A stretch of 64,000 nucleotides of DNA from Achromobacter veterisilvae (GCF_900496975.1 NZ_UFQC01000028.1:19794-83793), one strand, 5' to 3'; positions 1-9,138 are shown, numbered from the stretch's first letter. Made by a program: numbers and translations. Notes: generated by a model from the sequence alone, not told the origin.

Positions 1-1
1 G

Positions 2-1288
2 ATGTTCGCCGGCATCCCGTTCATCGACGTCGATCTGAACACCATCCGGTACGACAGCTCGCGCTCGGCGCAGTGCCAGGTCAACGTGCCGCAGCCGACC
101 GATACAGGCTGGTCGCAGTCCTTCTCGACGCTCAACAACCAAAGCGCCAAGCTGCCGGTGTGGTGGGCCTTCATGCATGCACTCTCGCGCGGCGTCACGG
201 GTGCTTCCGTGGCGGCGATCCCTTGCGGCACTGATCTGCGGCAGATGAGGATGGAGATCGACGCCACGCGCATCGATGACCCCGTGCTGGCTCAGGAGGT
301 CGCGGATTTCACCCACGACTGCTACGGACCGGCACGCGCCAAGCTGTTCATGCAGCGCCCGCAACTCGACGAGGCGCAGATGCATGATGTCACCTGGATC
401 GGCTCACGCTTCTTCACGGACACAGCCGGCTACTACGACAACTATCGGTCGAGCACGCCGCGCGATGACTGGCCTTATGACAGCAACCGTGATGCTGGGC
501 TGGCTCAGATATCCAGCGGCGGTGGCTATCCGACCTGCAGGCAATGGTGGGCCGACGGTAGCAACGGCCTGCGCGCGCGGCTGCTGGGCCAAGTGGACCC
601 CAGCCTGCTCACGCGGCTGGCGGGCTGGGCCGGGTTCCTGAGCCGCGCCGAGGTGGACGACTCCGTGATCCGCACCATCGCTTCGCCGAGGCAACAGAAG
701 TTGAACCAGGGTAGCGTCTATACGGACTACGGGGGCCAGATCGACAAGACCTTGCCGAACGTCATCACGCGCGCGGCCGGCGACGTAGGAATGGCAGTTG
801 GGGGAATTGCGGCGTTCCCTGCCATGGACGTCGTGCGCCAGGCGTTGCCCATGGTGCTCGCCTTGCTCAAGATGGCGCTGGTCATCTGCATCCCGCTCGT
901 GCTGGTCATTGGCACCTATGACCTGAAGATGGTCATTACCGTCAGCGTCGTGCAGTTCGCGCTGTTCTTCGTGGATTTTTGGTTCCAGCTCGCACGCTGG
1001 ATCGACAGCACTATCCTGGACGCGCTCTATGGGTGGGGTTGGGGCTGGAACCGGCCGCACAGCAATTTCGATCCGCTGGTCGGGTTGAACAATGCGTTCG
1101 GCGACATGCTGCTCAACTTCGTCATGGGAACGATGTTCCTGGTCCTGCCGGGATTCTGGCTGGCGAGCCTCACCTGGGTTGGAATTCGGGCCGGACATGC
1201 CATTCAAGGGCTTTCTGATGGCAGCAAGAGCGCCGGTCAAGCAGGTGGCAAGGGCGCCGGGGCACTCACAGGAGGAAAGCTGAAATAG
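2..1288 (+). CDS. TraG N-terminal-domain conjugation protein, 5' end outside window
   Basis: This is the C-terminal 428 residues of an inner-membrane mating-pair protein of the TraG-N type found at the end of the transfer operon of ICEclc/PFGI-1-like elements. The soluble part is rich in Cys, Trp and Tyr. Hydrophobic segments lie at about residues 280-330 and 370-396, followed by a Gly/Ala/Lys-rich tail. The reading frame is open to the first base of the window and the family is normally about 500 residues, so the ATG at base 2 is probably internal and the true start lies upstream. It converges on the DUF3742 gene 11 bases away, which is the usual arrangement in this ICE family. Family assignment is from recalled resemblance; the membrane segments are seen directly. 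Confidence 0.85.
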   Translation: MFAGIPFIDVDLNTIRYDSSRSAQCQVNVPQPTDTGWSQSFSTLNNQSAKLPVWWAFMHALSRGVTGASVAAIPCGTDLRQMRMEIDATRIDDPVLAQEVADFTHDCYGPARAKLFMQRPQLDEAQMHDVTWIGSRFFTDTAGYYDNYRSSTPRDDWPYDSNRDAGLAQISSGGGYPTCRQWWADGSNGLRARLLGQVDPSLLTRLAGWAGFLSRAEVDDSVIRTIASPRQQKLNQGSVYTDYGGQIDKTLPNVITRAAGDVGMAVGGIAAFPAMDVVRQALPMVLALLKMALVICIPLVLVIGTYDLKMVITVSVVQFALFFVDFWFQLARWIDSTILDALYGWGWGWNRPHSNFDPLVGLNNAFGDMLLNFVMGTMFLVLPGFWLASLTWVGIRAGHAIQGLSDGSKSAGQAGGKGAGALTGGKLK

Positions 1289-1299
1289 AGAGGATGCGA

Positions 1300-1665
1300 T
1301 CAGTCGTCGGTGTACAACTCGTGCGACGTGTCGTTGTACAAATTGGGATCGTAGCCCGGTGTCTTACGCAGTTCGGTGAGGTCTGTGAAAGGCCACTCTT
1401 CCTCATCCGAGGTATTGGCAGCAGTAGCCCACCCCGCCGCCGCCACGCCCAGCAACATGACTGCGAACCAGAAGGCAACGTAGAACAGCATTCCCAGCAC
1501 AGCCAGCTTGACTACCCACAACAGCACAGCGACGCCCGCCATCGGCATCCCCTTGGAGGCGAGCCAGTTCGACAACCGTCGCTCGCCGCGCACATAGGCG
1601 CGCCATCCACGACCGATGCTGCGGCCGAGGCGTTCTGCGGTGCTGATGCGGGTTGTCGTGCTCAT
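1300..1665 (-). CDS. DUF3742 family ICE membrane protein
   Basis: This is a 121-residue protein with a basic N-terminus, one long hydrophobic stretch (about residues 42-80, enough for one or two membrane passes) and an acidic C-terminal tail ending in Asp-Asp. It matches the DUF3742 proteins encoded convergently to the TraG-N gene in ICEclc/PAGI-2-type elements. No catalytic motif is visible and its role in transfer is unknown. The ATG is kept because the basic residues before the membrane segment are typical of the family. Confidence 0.75.
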   Translation of the reverse strand: MSTTTRISTAERLGRSIGRGWRAYVRGERRLSNWLASKGMPMAGVAVLLWVVKLAVLGMLFYVAFWFAVMLLGVAAAGWATAANTSDEEEWPFTDLTELRKTPGYDPNLYNDTSHELYTDD

Positions 1666-1691
1666 GGTCGTCTCCTGCTACATGGGTATAG

Positions 1692-2150
1692 CTATTCCAG
1701 CTTGCTCCAATCCTGCTTGCTTGCCAGTACCAATGCGTTCCAGTCGTCCGGCGGATTTCCCCGCCCCAACATCTTCTCAAAAACGGCGTAGGGGTCTGAC
1801 TTGCTACCCGACGACCGTAATGTCTGCTCATCGTTGACCCAGGCGTACACGATGACCTTCGCCTTCGAGTCGTACCGGAAGAACAACCGGAACCGCCGTC
1901 CGATCTTGGCCCTTCGCCAGTGGCGGTGGGCCGATCCCAAGGTATTGCCCTGGCGGTACTCGTCGCGTGCCGGATCACCTGGCACCACTTCCAACATCAA
2001 CTGGCTCAACGCCCGGAAGAGCTTGACGTTGGCATTGGACTCGAAGCCCGCCGGGTCGTTCTCCTGCGCGCGCCTCGCGGCCGCATGCAGTTTCTGCAAC
2101 TGCTCGATCACGCAGTCGTGGAAGAGCAGCGTCCAGCCATGCCGTTGCAT
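1692..2150 (-). CDS. yhaV: Type II toxin YhaV
   Basis: This 152-residue protein resembles YhaV, a RelE-superfamily ribonuclease toxin. Family signatures seen are the start WTLLFHDCVIEQL, the central GRRFRLFFRYDSKAKVIVYAWVNDE block (basic strand followed by an aromatic/acidic strand) and a C-terminal Asp/Trp-rich helix (PPDDWNALV). Length agrees with E. coli YhaV (about 154). It is the second gene of an antitoxin-first pair: its ATG overlaps the prlF stop codon by one base, which implies translational coupling. Its place between the DUF3742 and relaxase genes suggests a maintenance role for the ICE; that role is inferred. Confidence 0.88.
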   Translation of the reverse strand: MQRHGWTLLFHDCVIEQLQKLHAAARRAQENDPAGFESNANVKLFRALSQLMLEVVPGDPARDEYRQGNTLGSAHRHWRRAKIGRRFRLFFRYDSKAKVIVYAWVNDEQTLRSSGSKSDPYAVFEKMLGRGNPPDDWNALVLASKQDWSKLE

Positions 2151-2467
2151 TAGAGTTCCACTTCCCCGTCGATCTCCTCGTCCAGGTTCACGCCGTGGCC
2201 AGCATGCTCCAGCATGGCGCGAGCCAGATCCTCGGGCAGGCCCTGGATGTTCCGACCCGCTTCAATGTCGCGCGCCAGCAGGCTGAGGAACGCGCCGATG
2301 GCAGGGTCCTCGTGCTCGGCATCGACACGGGTAACGACGACTTCGCTGCCCCGCAGGTCGAACGCGAGCTTGCCGCCGACGTCGACGCCGAGCGCCTGCC
2401 GGATGGGCTTCGGCAGCGTGATCTGGCCCTTTGAGGTCAGCGTGGCGATTTCGTGGATGGCAGGCAT
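2150..2467 (-). CDS. prlF: PrlF (SohA) family antitoxin
   Basis: This 105-residue antitoxin has an N-terminal swapped-hairpin AbrB/SpoVT DNA-binding domain (residues about 5-50, with the typical LTSKGQITLPKPIRQALGV) and an acidic C-terminus expected to wrap the YhaV toxin. The start is the ATG at 2465-2467, which has an AGGAG-type ribosome site just upstream; longer upstream reading frames lack one and would run through the promoter. In E. coli PrlF neutralises YhaV and the pair represses its own promoter. Here a promoter with a perfect 8+8 base inverted repeat lies 31 bases before the start, consistent with autoregulation. Confidence 0.88.
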   Translation of the reverse strand: MPAIHEIATLTSKGQITLPKPIRQALGVDVGGKLAFDLRGSEVVVTRVDAEHEDPAIGAFLSLLARDIEAGRNIQGLPEDLARAMLEHAGHGVNLDEEIDGEVEL

Positions 2468-2494
2468 GGCGGCTCTCCTGATTGCGATGCCTGA

Positions 2495-2523
2495 ATGGTA
2501 AGGAAAATTCCTTACAATGTCAA
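2495..2523 (-). promoter_or_regulatory. prlF-yhaV promoter with embedded operator
   Basis: On the minus strand TTGACA (2518-2523) is followed after exactly 17 bases by TACCAT (2495-2500). The spacer and -10 contain a perfect inverted repeat, GTAAGGAA-AA-TTCCTTAC (2498-2515). The repeat overlaps the -10 box, so binding by PrlF or the PrlF-YhaV complex would block RNA polymerase. The sequence match is direct; the identity of the repressor is inferred from the family. Confidence 0.72.
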
Positions 2524-2775
2524 TGTGGGGTCTCATGGCGTTCTCCCGAGTCCAAGAATCGGCCCATCGTAGGGCGGGAACAGCCCGCCTTCCCACATCA
2601 ATCCGGCCCCGCTGCAACCCGCATTGGGGGTGGACGATCAACGTCTGCCGCTCTATACCCAAAGGCTGCTAAGGGCCCAAAGGGCCGAAAGGGCAAGGGA
2701 ATGGGGTGCAAGGGGAAAGGCCCTACCCGAAAAGGCAAAAAGGCCCCCCGCTCGGCCCACCACCAGGACACCCGC

Positions 2776-4635
2776 ATGCTCTTTCTGTTCCAGCGAAAAA
2801 GGGCCTCGGTCGCGCCCGCTCCGTCGCCAACGCCTGCCGCCAATCTCCCGAAAGGACTGCTGCGGCCCGAGTCGGCCGCATCTCTGCTGGCTACGCCGCG
2901 CCGGCAGAAACTGCTGGAACACATCTGGCAGCGCACGTCGCTCTCGCCCAAGCAGTTCGCCACCTTGTACCGGGCCCCGCTGGAACGCTACGCCGAGCTG
3001 GTCCAGGGATTTCCGGCCTCCGAAAGCCATCACCATGCGTATGCCGGCGGCATGCTGGACCACGGACTGGAGATCGTTGCCTACGCCCTCAAGCTGCGGC
3101 AATCGCACCTGCTACCGGCAGGCAGCACCCCGGAGGACCAGGCGGCGCAATCCGAAGCCTGGACCGCCGCTGTCGCCTACGCCGCACTGCTGCACGACAT
3201 CGGCAAGATCGCTGTCGATCTGCACGTCGAGTACGCCGACGGTACGGTGTGGCATCCTTGGCACGGCCCGCTGCACCAGCCGTACCGCTTTCGTTACCGC
3301 GAGGATCGCGAGTACCGCCTGCACAGCGCCGCGACGGGATTGCTCTACCGTCAACTGCTTGACCGCCAAGTCTTCGACTGGCTCAGTGGCTACCCCGCGC
3401 TCTGGGGTCCGCTGCTCTATGTCTTGGCCGGGCAGTACGAGCACGCCGGAGTGTTGGGCGAACTGATCGTGCAGGCCGACCGGGCCTCAGTCGCTCAGGA
3501 ACTGGGCGGTGATCCGACGCGCGCCATCGCCGCGCCCAAGCATGCGCTGCAACGCAAGCTGCTCGACGGGTTGCGTTATCTGCTCAAGGAAGCGTTGAAG
3601 CTGAACCAGCCGGAAGCCTCTGATGGCTGGCTCACCGAGGATGCTTTGTGGCTGGTGAGCAAGACCGTCTCAGACAAACTGCGCGCGCATTTGCTGTCCC
3701 AGGGCAGCGACGGCATCCCAGCGAACAACACTGCCGTGTTCAACGTGCTGCAGGACCACGGCATGTTGCAGCCGACGCCGGATGGCAGGGCGATCTGGCG
3801 CGCGACCGTGACCAGTGCGACTGGTTGGTCACATTCGTTCACCCTGTTGCGGCTGGCACCTGCACTGATTTGGGAGTTTGGCGAGCGGCCAGCGCCGTTC
3901 GCCGGGGAGGTAGTGATCGACACCACCTCGGCAGACAAAGATGCCGATGCGTCGCTACCAACGCCAGCGATCACTGCAAGGCCCGCTACCGAAGATCAGC
4001 TGCCCCCTCAGAGCCAGGGCATCGCCAGCACCGCTGCCCTGGCTCCACTGCCAGCCGCCCAAACCATGCCCGATGTCATGGAAGACATGCTGGCGATGGT
4101 GGGAATGGGTGATTTGCCTGTCACCCGGCAGGACGCAGAAGCCGCCTCGAACGAAGCGACTGCCGCAGAACCCGAAACGCCTACACCGCCCTTGGCCAAT
4201 CCACTGCCCCTGTCACCGGCGCCCGTGTCTACGGACGCGCAGCCATCCGGTGAGCATTTCATGGCATGGTTGAAACAGGGCATAGTCTCGCGCAGGCTCA
4301 TCATCAACGATGCAAGAGCGCTGGTGCATACCGTGTGCGATACGGGGTACTTGGTCAGCCCCGGCGTGTTCCAGCGCTATGCGCAGGAGCATCCTCAGGT
4401 CAGTTTGCTGGCCAAGCGGGAGAATCAACAGGATTGGCAGTGGGTGCAAAAGCGCTTCGAGCGACTGCAACTGCATCGCAAGCAGCCCAATGGCCTGAAC
4501 ATCTGGACATGCGAAGTCACCGGGCCTCGGAAGTCACGGCGACTTCATGGATACTTGCTGGCGCGCACCCATGTTCTATTTGCGCAGGAGGTTCCCCCCA
4601 ACAATCCGCACCTCAGGGTACTCAACACCAAGTAG
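2776..4635 (+). CDS. MOBH-family ICE relaxase TraI (TraI_2 domain)
   Basis: This 619-residue protein matches the relaxase of ICEclc/PFGI-1-type elements, which nicks oriT and leads the strand into the recipient. The TraI_2 region (about 25-340) carries the histidine-rich HD-type metal motif of MOBH enzymes: His85-His87, His96 and His140-Asp141 (LLHDIGK). A low-complexity Pro/Ala linker (about 390-500) precedes a compact C-terminal domain (about 500-610) with winged-helix character. The start is the ATG at 2776; the frame is open about 300 bases further upstream, but that stretch overlaps the prlF promoter and translates into low-quality sequence. The stop codon is intact and a group II intron begins 10 bases beyond it. 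Confidence 0.87.
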   Translation: MLFLFQRKRASVAPAPSPTPAANLPKGLLRPESAASLLATPRRQKLLEHIWQRTSLSPKQFATLYRAPLERYAELVQGFPASESHHHAYAGGMLDHGLEIVAYALKLRQSHLLPAGSTPEDQAAQSEAWTAAVAYAALLHDIGKIAVDLHVEYADGTVWHPWHGPLHQPYRFRYREDREYRLHSAATGLLYRQLLDRQVFDWLSGYPALWGPLLYVLAGQYEHAGVLGELIVQADRASVAQELGGDPTRAIAAPKHALQRKLLDGLRYLLKEALKLNQPEASDGWLTEDALWLVSKTVSDKLRAHLLSQGSDGIPANNTAVFNVLQDHGMLQPTPDGRAIWRATVTSATGWSHSFTLLRLAPALIWEFGERPAPFAGEVVIDTTSADKDADASLPTPAITARPATEDQLPPQSQGIASTAALAPLPAAQTMPDVMEDMLAMVGMGDLPVTRQDAEAASNEATAAEPETPTPPLANPLPLSPAPVSTDAQPSGEHFMAWLKQGIVSRRLIINDARALVHTVCDTGYLVSPGVFQRYAQEHPQVSLLAKRENQQDWQWVQKRFERLQLHRKQPNGLNIWTCEVTGPRKSRRLHGYLLARTHVLFAQEVPPNNPHLRVLNTK

Positions 4636-4686
4636 ACGCACTCATGTAGGGTAGGAACGATCCATTGCTGGATCATCCCCCCCTAA

Positions 4687-4720
4687 GAACCGGACTTGCG
4701 ACTTTCACCGCATCCGGCTC
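4687..4720 (-). ncRNA. Group II intron domain V catalytic hairpin
   Basis: On the minus strand a 34-base hairpin starts GAGCCGGATGCGG, has a GAAA tetraloop and closes with CAAGTCCGGTTC. This is the length and architecture of domain V, the catalytic core of group II introns. A domain VI-like stem (GATCCA-GCAA-TGGATC) follows before the 3' end at about 4646. Confidence 0.85.
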
Positions 4721-4796
4721 AAGCACAACACGTCCAGCAGAAAAAGGATTCTCAGATTATATCTCTGATCACCTTTTCCGTCTGGACTCGAAGCCC

Positions 4797-6488
4797 TTAT
4801 CGGGCCGGTTTCGCTACCTGCAAACCAAGGGTATGCACCTTTATGTGACAGACCGGATGCAGAAGCACTCGGTTCGATAGAGCATCTGACCCACCATCCA
4901 TCCGATAAACCAGGTGGTGGTCATGCCATCCGCTCTCGTAGTCCAGAGGTTCCCCGCACAAGGCGCAGCGCCCTGCTTGGGATACATATAGTTTTGCAGT
5001 CTCGGTTCGATAGGCGATGCGTTTAAGCAGCCGCTTCGTCCTTAACTGCTCACCATAGACCTCCCACGATGGATCAAATGGGTTGTATTCCCCTTTGATT
5101 TTCTCGTGTCTCACGATCTCTGTATCAGCGAGCTTCAACAGGGTGATCGGGAAGGAGCCTTCTTCTGTCCATATCGTTGCAGCAAACTCGTTCCGACCGG
5201 CGATGCTTTGCCAATAACGGCGGTGGCACCACGGTCGGGACTTATTCGGATGCCGTCGTCTCGACCAACGCACGAGGCGCCAGTAGATCAGATTATCCAT
5301 CCGACTAAAGGTTTCTTTCGCCACCACCGGTTGGTGGTACTGCGCCCATCCCCGTAAAACGGAGTTGAGCTTGGCAATGAGATCCTCCTGTTTCACCATT
5401 AAATGCGTTTTTACGATCTCTCTGACCTTGCGATAGAACGCTTGCACGTTCTTCTTGCTAGGCTTGATGAGCAACTTTCCTTTGTACTTGCGAAAGTTCC
5501 ATCCCAGAAAGTCAAAGCCTTCGTCTATATGTACGACTTTCGTCTTCTCCGGCGATAGTCGCAGTCCTCGTTGTGCAAGGAAGGCTTCTACCCACGGCCT
5601 GATTTCAGCCTCCAACAATTCTTGCGAATTGCCGGTGATCACAAAATCGTCGGCGTACCGGACTACATTGACTTTCAGCTTCGTGGCTTTTGCCCTTCCG
5701 TATCGCGTACCGAGATACGCTTTCAGGTCTGACTCCAGTCCGTTCAAACACACATTCGCCAACGTGGGCGAGATGATTCCGCCTTGCGGCGTTCCTTCTT
5801 CGGTTGGCGAGAGGCGGCCCTTGTGGACTACCCCGGCTTTCAACCACTTACGCAGGACGACCTTGCTCATGGGAACGTGGTCAACCAGCCATTGGTGGTT
5901 AATGTGGTCAAAACAACCTTGTATATCCGCCTCCAACACCCATTGAGCCGCAACTTTTCTGGATGTGCAGACAAATATCTGTCCCATTGCGTCCGCCGTT
6001 GAGCGTTGTTTCCGAAAGCCGTAGCTGTTCGGGTCGCTCGTGGTTTCTGCCACGGGTTCAAGCCCCAGCAAATGCAAAGCCTGCATCGCCCGGTCGAACA
6101 GCGTGGGAATACCCAAGGGGCGTTCTTTACCGTTCGCTTTGGGGATGTAGACCCGCCGCAAGGGAAGAGGCTTGTAACCTCTTTGCTGCCTTAACCTGCC
6201 TATCGCCGCCCGTTTCAGGGCAGGAGTTTCCCAAAGCTGGCGATCGACACCGGCCGTTCGCTTGCCTTGGTTTTCAGTAACCCGTCTTACCGCCAAGGCT
6301 CTGGCGGAAAACGAGTGGGTTAAAGATCGTTGCAGAGCCTTGACCCTGCGCCAATCATTATCCCGCGTCGCCTTCGCGATACGTTGCTGCGTTGTTCGCA
6401 CGAATTGCTCGACTCGTCGCCAGTCAATGGCGTGCCAGTCTTGCGGCTCGTGTGAGGACGCAGAACCACGGGGAGTGGTCTTTCTCAT
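4797..6488 (-). CDS. ltrA: Group II intron reverse transcriptase/maturase with HNH domain
   Basis: This 563-residue intron-encoded protein has an N-terminal RT extension (about 15-95), a reverse transcriptase with the active-site motif RYADDFVITG, a maturase/X domain (about 360-450) and a C-terminal HNH endonuclease domain with zinc-type CALC and the HHLVYRMDGG motif followed by a cysteine and histidine. All catalytic blocks are present and the frame is uninterrupted, so the intron could be active. The protein assists splicing and drives retrohoming by nicking the target and copying intron RNA into DNA. It is transcribed opposite to the flanking ICE genes. Confidence 0.95.
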   Translation of the reverse strand: MRKTTPRGSASSHEPQDWHAIDWRRVEQFVRTTQQRIAKATRDNDWRRVKALQRSLTHSFSARALAVRRVTENQGKRTAGVDRQLWETPALKRAAIGRLRQQRGYKPLPLRRVYIPKANGKERPLGIPTLFDRAMQALHLLGLEPVAETTSDPNSYGFRKQRSTADAMGQIFVCTSRKVAAQWVLEADIQGCFDHINHQWLVDHVPMSKVVLRKWLKAGVVHKGRLSPTEEGTPQGGIISPTLANVCLNGLESDLKAYLGTRYGRAKATKLKVNVVRYADDFVITGNSQELLEAEIRPWVEAFLAQRGLRLSPEKTKVVHIDEGFDFLGWNFRKYKGKLLIKPSKKNVQAFYRKVREIVKTHLMVKQEDLIAKLNSVLRGWAQYHQPVVAKETFSRMDNLIYWRLVRWSRRRHPNKSRPWCHRRYWQSIAGRNEFAATIWTEEGSFPITLLKLADTEIVRHEKIKGEYNPFDPSWEVYGEQLRTKRLLKRIAYRTETAKLYVSQAGRCALCGEPLDYESGWHDHHLVYRMDGGSDALSNRVLLHPVCHIKVHTLGLQVAKPAR

Positions 6489-6600
6489 GCTTTCCTCTTT
6501 CCGGTTATCCCGTTAAAAGGACGCACAACGTCCCCGAAGGGATGGTGTACATCCCCTCGGGGTGGTTTGAACGTTTGCAGTCGTCTTGCGACGGTTGCAC

Positions 6601-7105
6601 CTAGTATCCGCCGTGATCGGCGTCGCGCATCCGGTCTGGCTGGAGTCGCGCCCATGATGGCCGTCGATTCGCTGCACGTTGCCGTGCCTCTCATCGTGCC
6701 ATCGGGCATGTCGTTCCGGCTGCCGCCGCCGTGTCGTCGCGCGTGCAGCGCGGGCGCATTCGCGCCGCGCTTCGCGCAACATCCGGCGCAGCCGTCCAGC
6801 GTGCAGGCGTCTTGCCTCGAACGCGCCTGGCCTGCGGCCATTGGCGCGTTCGCCAGTGGGCTGGCTGCAAGCAGCACAGCGCTGCCGGGCCGCCGACGCC
6901 CGGAACGAGAGCGAAGGGCAAAGGCGGAAGGCAAGACAAAAGGGTGCGGCACCTGTCGGCCCGCAAAGCTAGTCTGCACGTGGGGGTGGCGCGGCACGGC
7001 GCGGCTTCGCCGCCGTGCCGCTTATGGCGCGAGGCCTGCGCCAATGCAGGCAAGTCCGCGTGCTTCGCACGACCGGACACGCCAGAGCTTTCAGGGAGCG
7101 CAGCC
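6601..7105 (+). other. Non-coding GC-rich stretch before the second relaxase, with a strong hairpin
   Basis: I recognise no protein in this stretch of about 505 bases; open frames in it are long only because stops are rare in GC-rich DNA. An inverted repeat of 11-base arms (GCGGCACGGCG at 6991-7001 and its complement at 7011-7021) lies 85 bases before the relaxase ATG. Since oriT sites of VirD2/MOBP-type systems are commonly just upstream of the relaxase and contain inverted repeats, this is a candidate oriT region. That is inference only. Confidence 0.4.
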
Positions 7106-9088
7106 ATGACCGACTGCCGCGACGACGATTTCCGCATCCGCCCCAGCGCCCCGAAGAACCGGGGTCAGGGCTTCGTCTCCAAGGTGCTCAAGCAGGCAGG
7201 CAAGGCCAGCAGCGGCAAGTCGGCGGTGCGCCGTCCTGGCGCCAGCGGCAACGGGCAGCACGCCGGTCAGCGGCCCGGCTCGCGCCTGGGGCGCGGCCAC
7301 ACGGCGGCGCGCTTCGCGGGGGCGAAGCTCACGCCCATGTCGCGGCGCGTGTCCATCAAGACGTTGCTGGTCAATCAGCAGCGGGCCAGCCCGCAGTCGC
7401 TCGCCAAGCACTTGCGCTACATCGAGCGCGATGGCGTGGGCCGCGATGGCGAGCCGGGCCAAGCCTACGGGCCGCAAACCGATGCCGCCGACCTCGACGC
7501 CTTCAAGGAACGCTGCGCCGACGCCCGGCACCATTTCCGCTTCATCGTCTCGCCCGAGGACGGCGCGGAGTTGGAAGACCTGCGCACCTACACGCGGTAC
7601 CTCATGGGCCGGATGGAGGCCGACATGGGCACAGGCCTTGACTGGGTGGCCGTCAGCCACTGGAACACCGACAACCCGCACACGCACATCGTCGTGCGTG
7701 GACGCGACGACACCGGCAAAGACCTCATCATCGCGGGCGACTACATCGCCGATGGCTTCCGCCATCGTGCTGCCGAGCTGGCGACCGAATGGCTGGGGCA
7801 GCGCACCGAGCTGGAGATCCAGAAGACCTTGCAGCGCGAGGTGGATCAGGAGCGGTGGACGAGTCTCGATCGCACCTTGCAACGCGAGGCCGGTGAGGAC
7901 AGACACGTGCATATCGAACGTTTCAACGAGTCGCGGCTTCAACGCCAGCGCCTGCTGCTGATCGGCCGGTTGCAGCGTTTGCAGCGCCTGGGCCTGGCAG
8001 ACGAGACACAGCCGGGCGCCTGGGCCGTTCATGCCGATGCAGAAAAGACACTGCGTGCCTTGGGTGAGCGCGGCGACATCATCCGCACCATGCAGCGGGT
8101 CATGCGGGGCGAGCCGCGCGAGCTGGCGGTGTTCGAGCCGGGCAACGATGGCCGAATCATCCTCGGCCGCGTGGCCGCAAAGGGGCTGGCCGACGAGTTG
8201 CGCGACCGGGGCTATCTGGTCATCGACGGCGTGGATGGCAAGGCCCACTACGTCGCGCTCAATGCCCGCCACGAGCTGGCGAACTATCCGACCGGCGCCG
8301 TGGTGGAAGTGAAGGGATCGGCCGACGTGCGCGCGGCCGACAAGAACATCGCCGCGCTGGCGATCGATGGCCTGTACCGCACCGACCACCACCTCGCCAT
8401 CGCGCAGGGTCAGGCCATACCGGGCCGCGATCCGCAGGAAGTCGTCGCTGCACACGTCCGGCGGCTGGAAGCCCTGCGCCGGGTGGGCATCGTGGAGCAC
8501 GTGGCCGAGGGGCTATGGAAGGTGCCGGACGACCTGCCCGAACAGGGCCGCCGCTACGATGCGCAGCGCCTGGGTGGCGTGGCCGTGGAGCTGAAATCGC
8601 ACCTATCCATCGAGCGGCAGGCCCGCGTCATCGGCACCACCTGGTTCGATCAGCAGTTGATCGGTGGAGGCAAGGGGCTGGGCGACCTGGGCTTTGGCAG
8701 CGAGGTTAAGAATGCGCTGCAACAGCGCGCCGACTTCCTGGCCGAACAGGGGCTGGCCGAGAAGCGCGGCCAGCGCGTGATCTTGGCCCGCAACCTGCTG
8801 GGCACGTTGCGCAATCGGGAACTGGTGCAGGCCGCAAAGGACATTGCCGCCGAAACTGGCTTGGAGCATCGCTCGGTGGCCGACGGGCAGCGCGTGACTG
8901 GCATCTACAGGCGCTCCGTCATGCTTGCCAGCGGGCGCTACGCCATGCTCGATGACGGCATTGGCTTCAGCCTGGTGCCGTGGAAGCCGGTGATCGAGCA
9001 ACGGTTGGGGCAGCAGCTTGCCGCCACGGCTCGCAGCGGCGGTGTGTCTTGGGAGGTTGGGCGGCAACGAAGCCTGTCCGTGGGCTAA
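7106..9088 (+). CDS. VirD2-like relaxase with DUF3363 domain
   Basis: This 660-residue protein differs from the MOBH enzyme upstream. The N-terminal relaxase domain (about 80-260) has the two-histidine metal motif NPHTHIVVRG (His192, His194) of HUH nucleases. The remainder (about 300-650) matches the DUF3363 region of mobilisation nucleases from Tn4371/IncP-like elements. The start is the ATG at 7106, with AGGGAG upstream; the frame stays open for 370 bases before it, but that part is compositionally random. With the broken traG and DUF2274 genes downstream it looks like the surviving part of a second transfer module captured by the ICE. The enzyme itself appears intact. Confidence 0.88.
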   Translation: MTDCRDDDFRIRPSAPKNRGQGFVSKVLKQAGKASSGKSAVRRPGASGNGQHAGQRPGSRLGRGHTAARFAGAKLTPMSRRVSIKTLLVNQQRASPQSLAKHLRYIERDGVGRDGEPGQAYGPQTDAADLDAFKERCADARHHFRFIVSPEDGAELEDLRTYTRYLMGRMEADMGTGLDWVAVSHWNTDNPHTHIVVRGRDDTGKDLIIAGDYIADGFRHRAAELATEWLGQRTELEIQKTLQREVDQERWTSLDRTLQREAGEDRHVHIERFNESRLQRQRLLLIGRLQRLQRLGLADETQPGAWAVHADAEKTLRALGERGDIIRTMQRVMRGEPRELAVFEPGNDGRIILGRVAAKGLADELRDRGYLVIDGVDGKAHYVALNARHELANYPTGAVVEVKGSADVRAADKNIAALAIDGLYRTDHHLAIAQGQAIPGRDPQEVVAAHVRRLEALRRVGIVEHVAEGLWKVPDDLPEQGRRYDAQRLGGVAVELKSHLSIERQARVIGTTWFDQQLIGGGKGLGDLGFGSEVKNALQQRADFLAEQGLAEKRGQRVILARNLLGTLRNRELVQAAKDIAAETGLEHRSVADGQRVTGIYRRSVMLASGRYAMLDDGIGFSLVPWKPVIEQRLGQQLAATARSGGVSWEVGRQRSLSVG

Positions 9089-9138
9089 TCAGTGCAGATC
9101 TAGCGCATCGGAACCGTTTTACAGCGGTACATTTCATG

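Larger units (their letters stand above)
4646..6600 (-). mobile_element. Group II intron with LtrA-type protein
   Basis: This is a complete-looking retroelement of about 1955 bases on the minus strand. The proposed 5' end begins GTGCAACCG at 6600, a near match to the GTGYG consensus. The proposed 3' end is CCCTAC at 4646, after a domain V hairpin (4687-4720) and a domain VI stem. The intron protein lies between. The 5' exon ends with a short hairpin (CGCCG-ATCA-CGGCG), the kind of target preferred by introns that insert behind stem-loops. It lies between the MOBH relaxase and the second relaxase and interrupts no recognisable gene. Boundaries are inferred by eye to within a few bases. Confidence 0.8.

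Noticed and set aside
1..300. Second attachment site of the ICE at the left edge
   Set aside because: The window begins inside a conjugation gene and no copy of the tRNA-Gly 3' end is visible on the left side, so the far end lies outside.
2482..2775. Upstream extension of the MOBH relaxase
   Set aside because: It overlaps the prlF promoter and operator, encodes low-complexity Lys/Gly/Pro sequence, and the family starts near ATG 2776.
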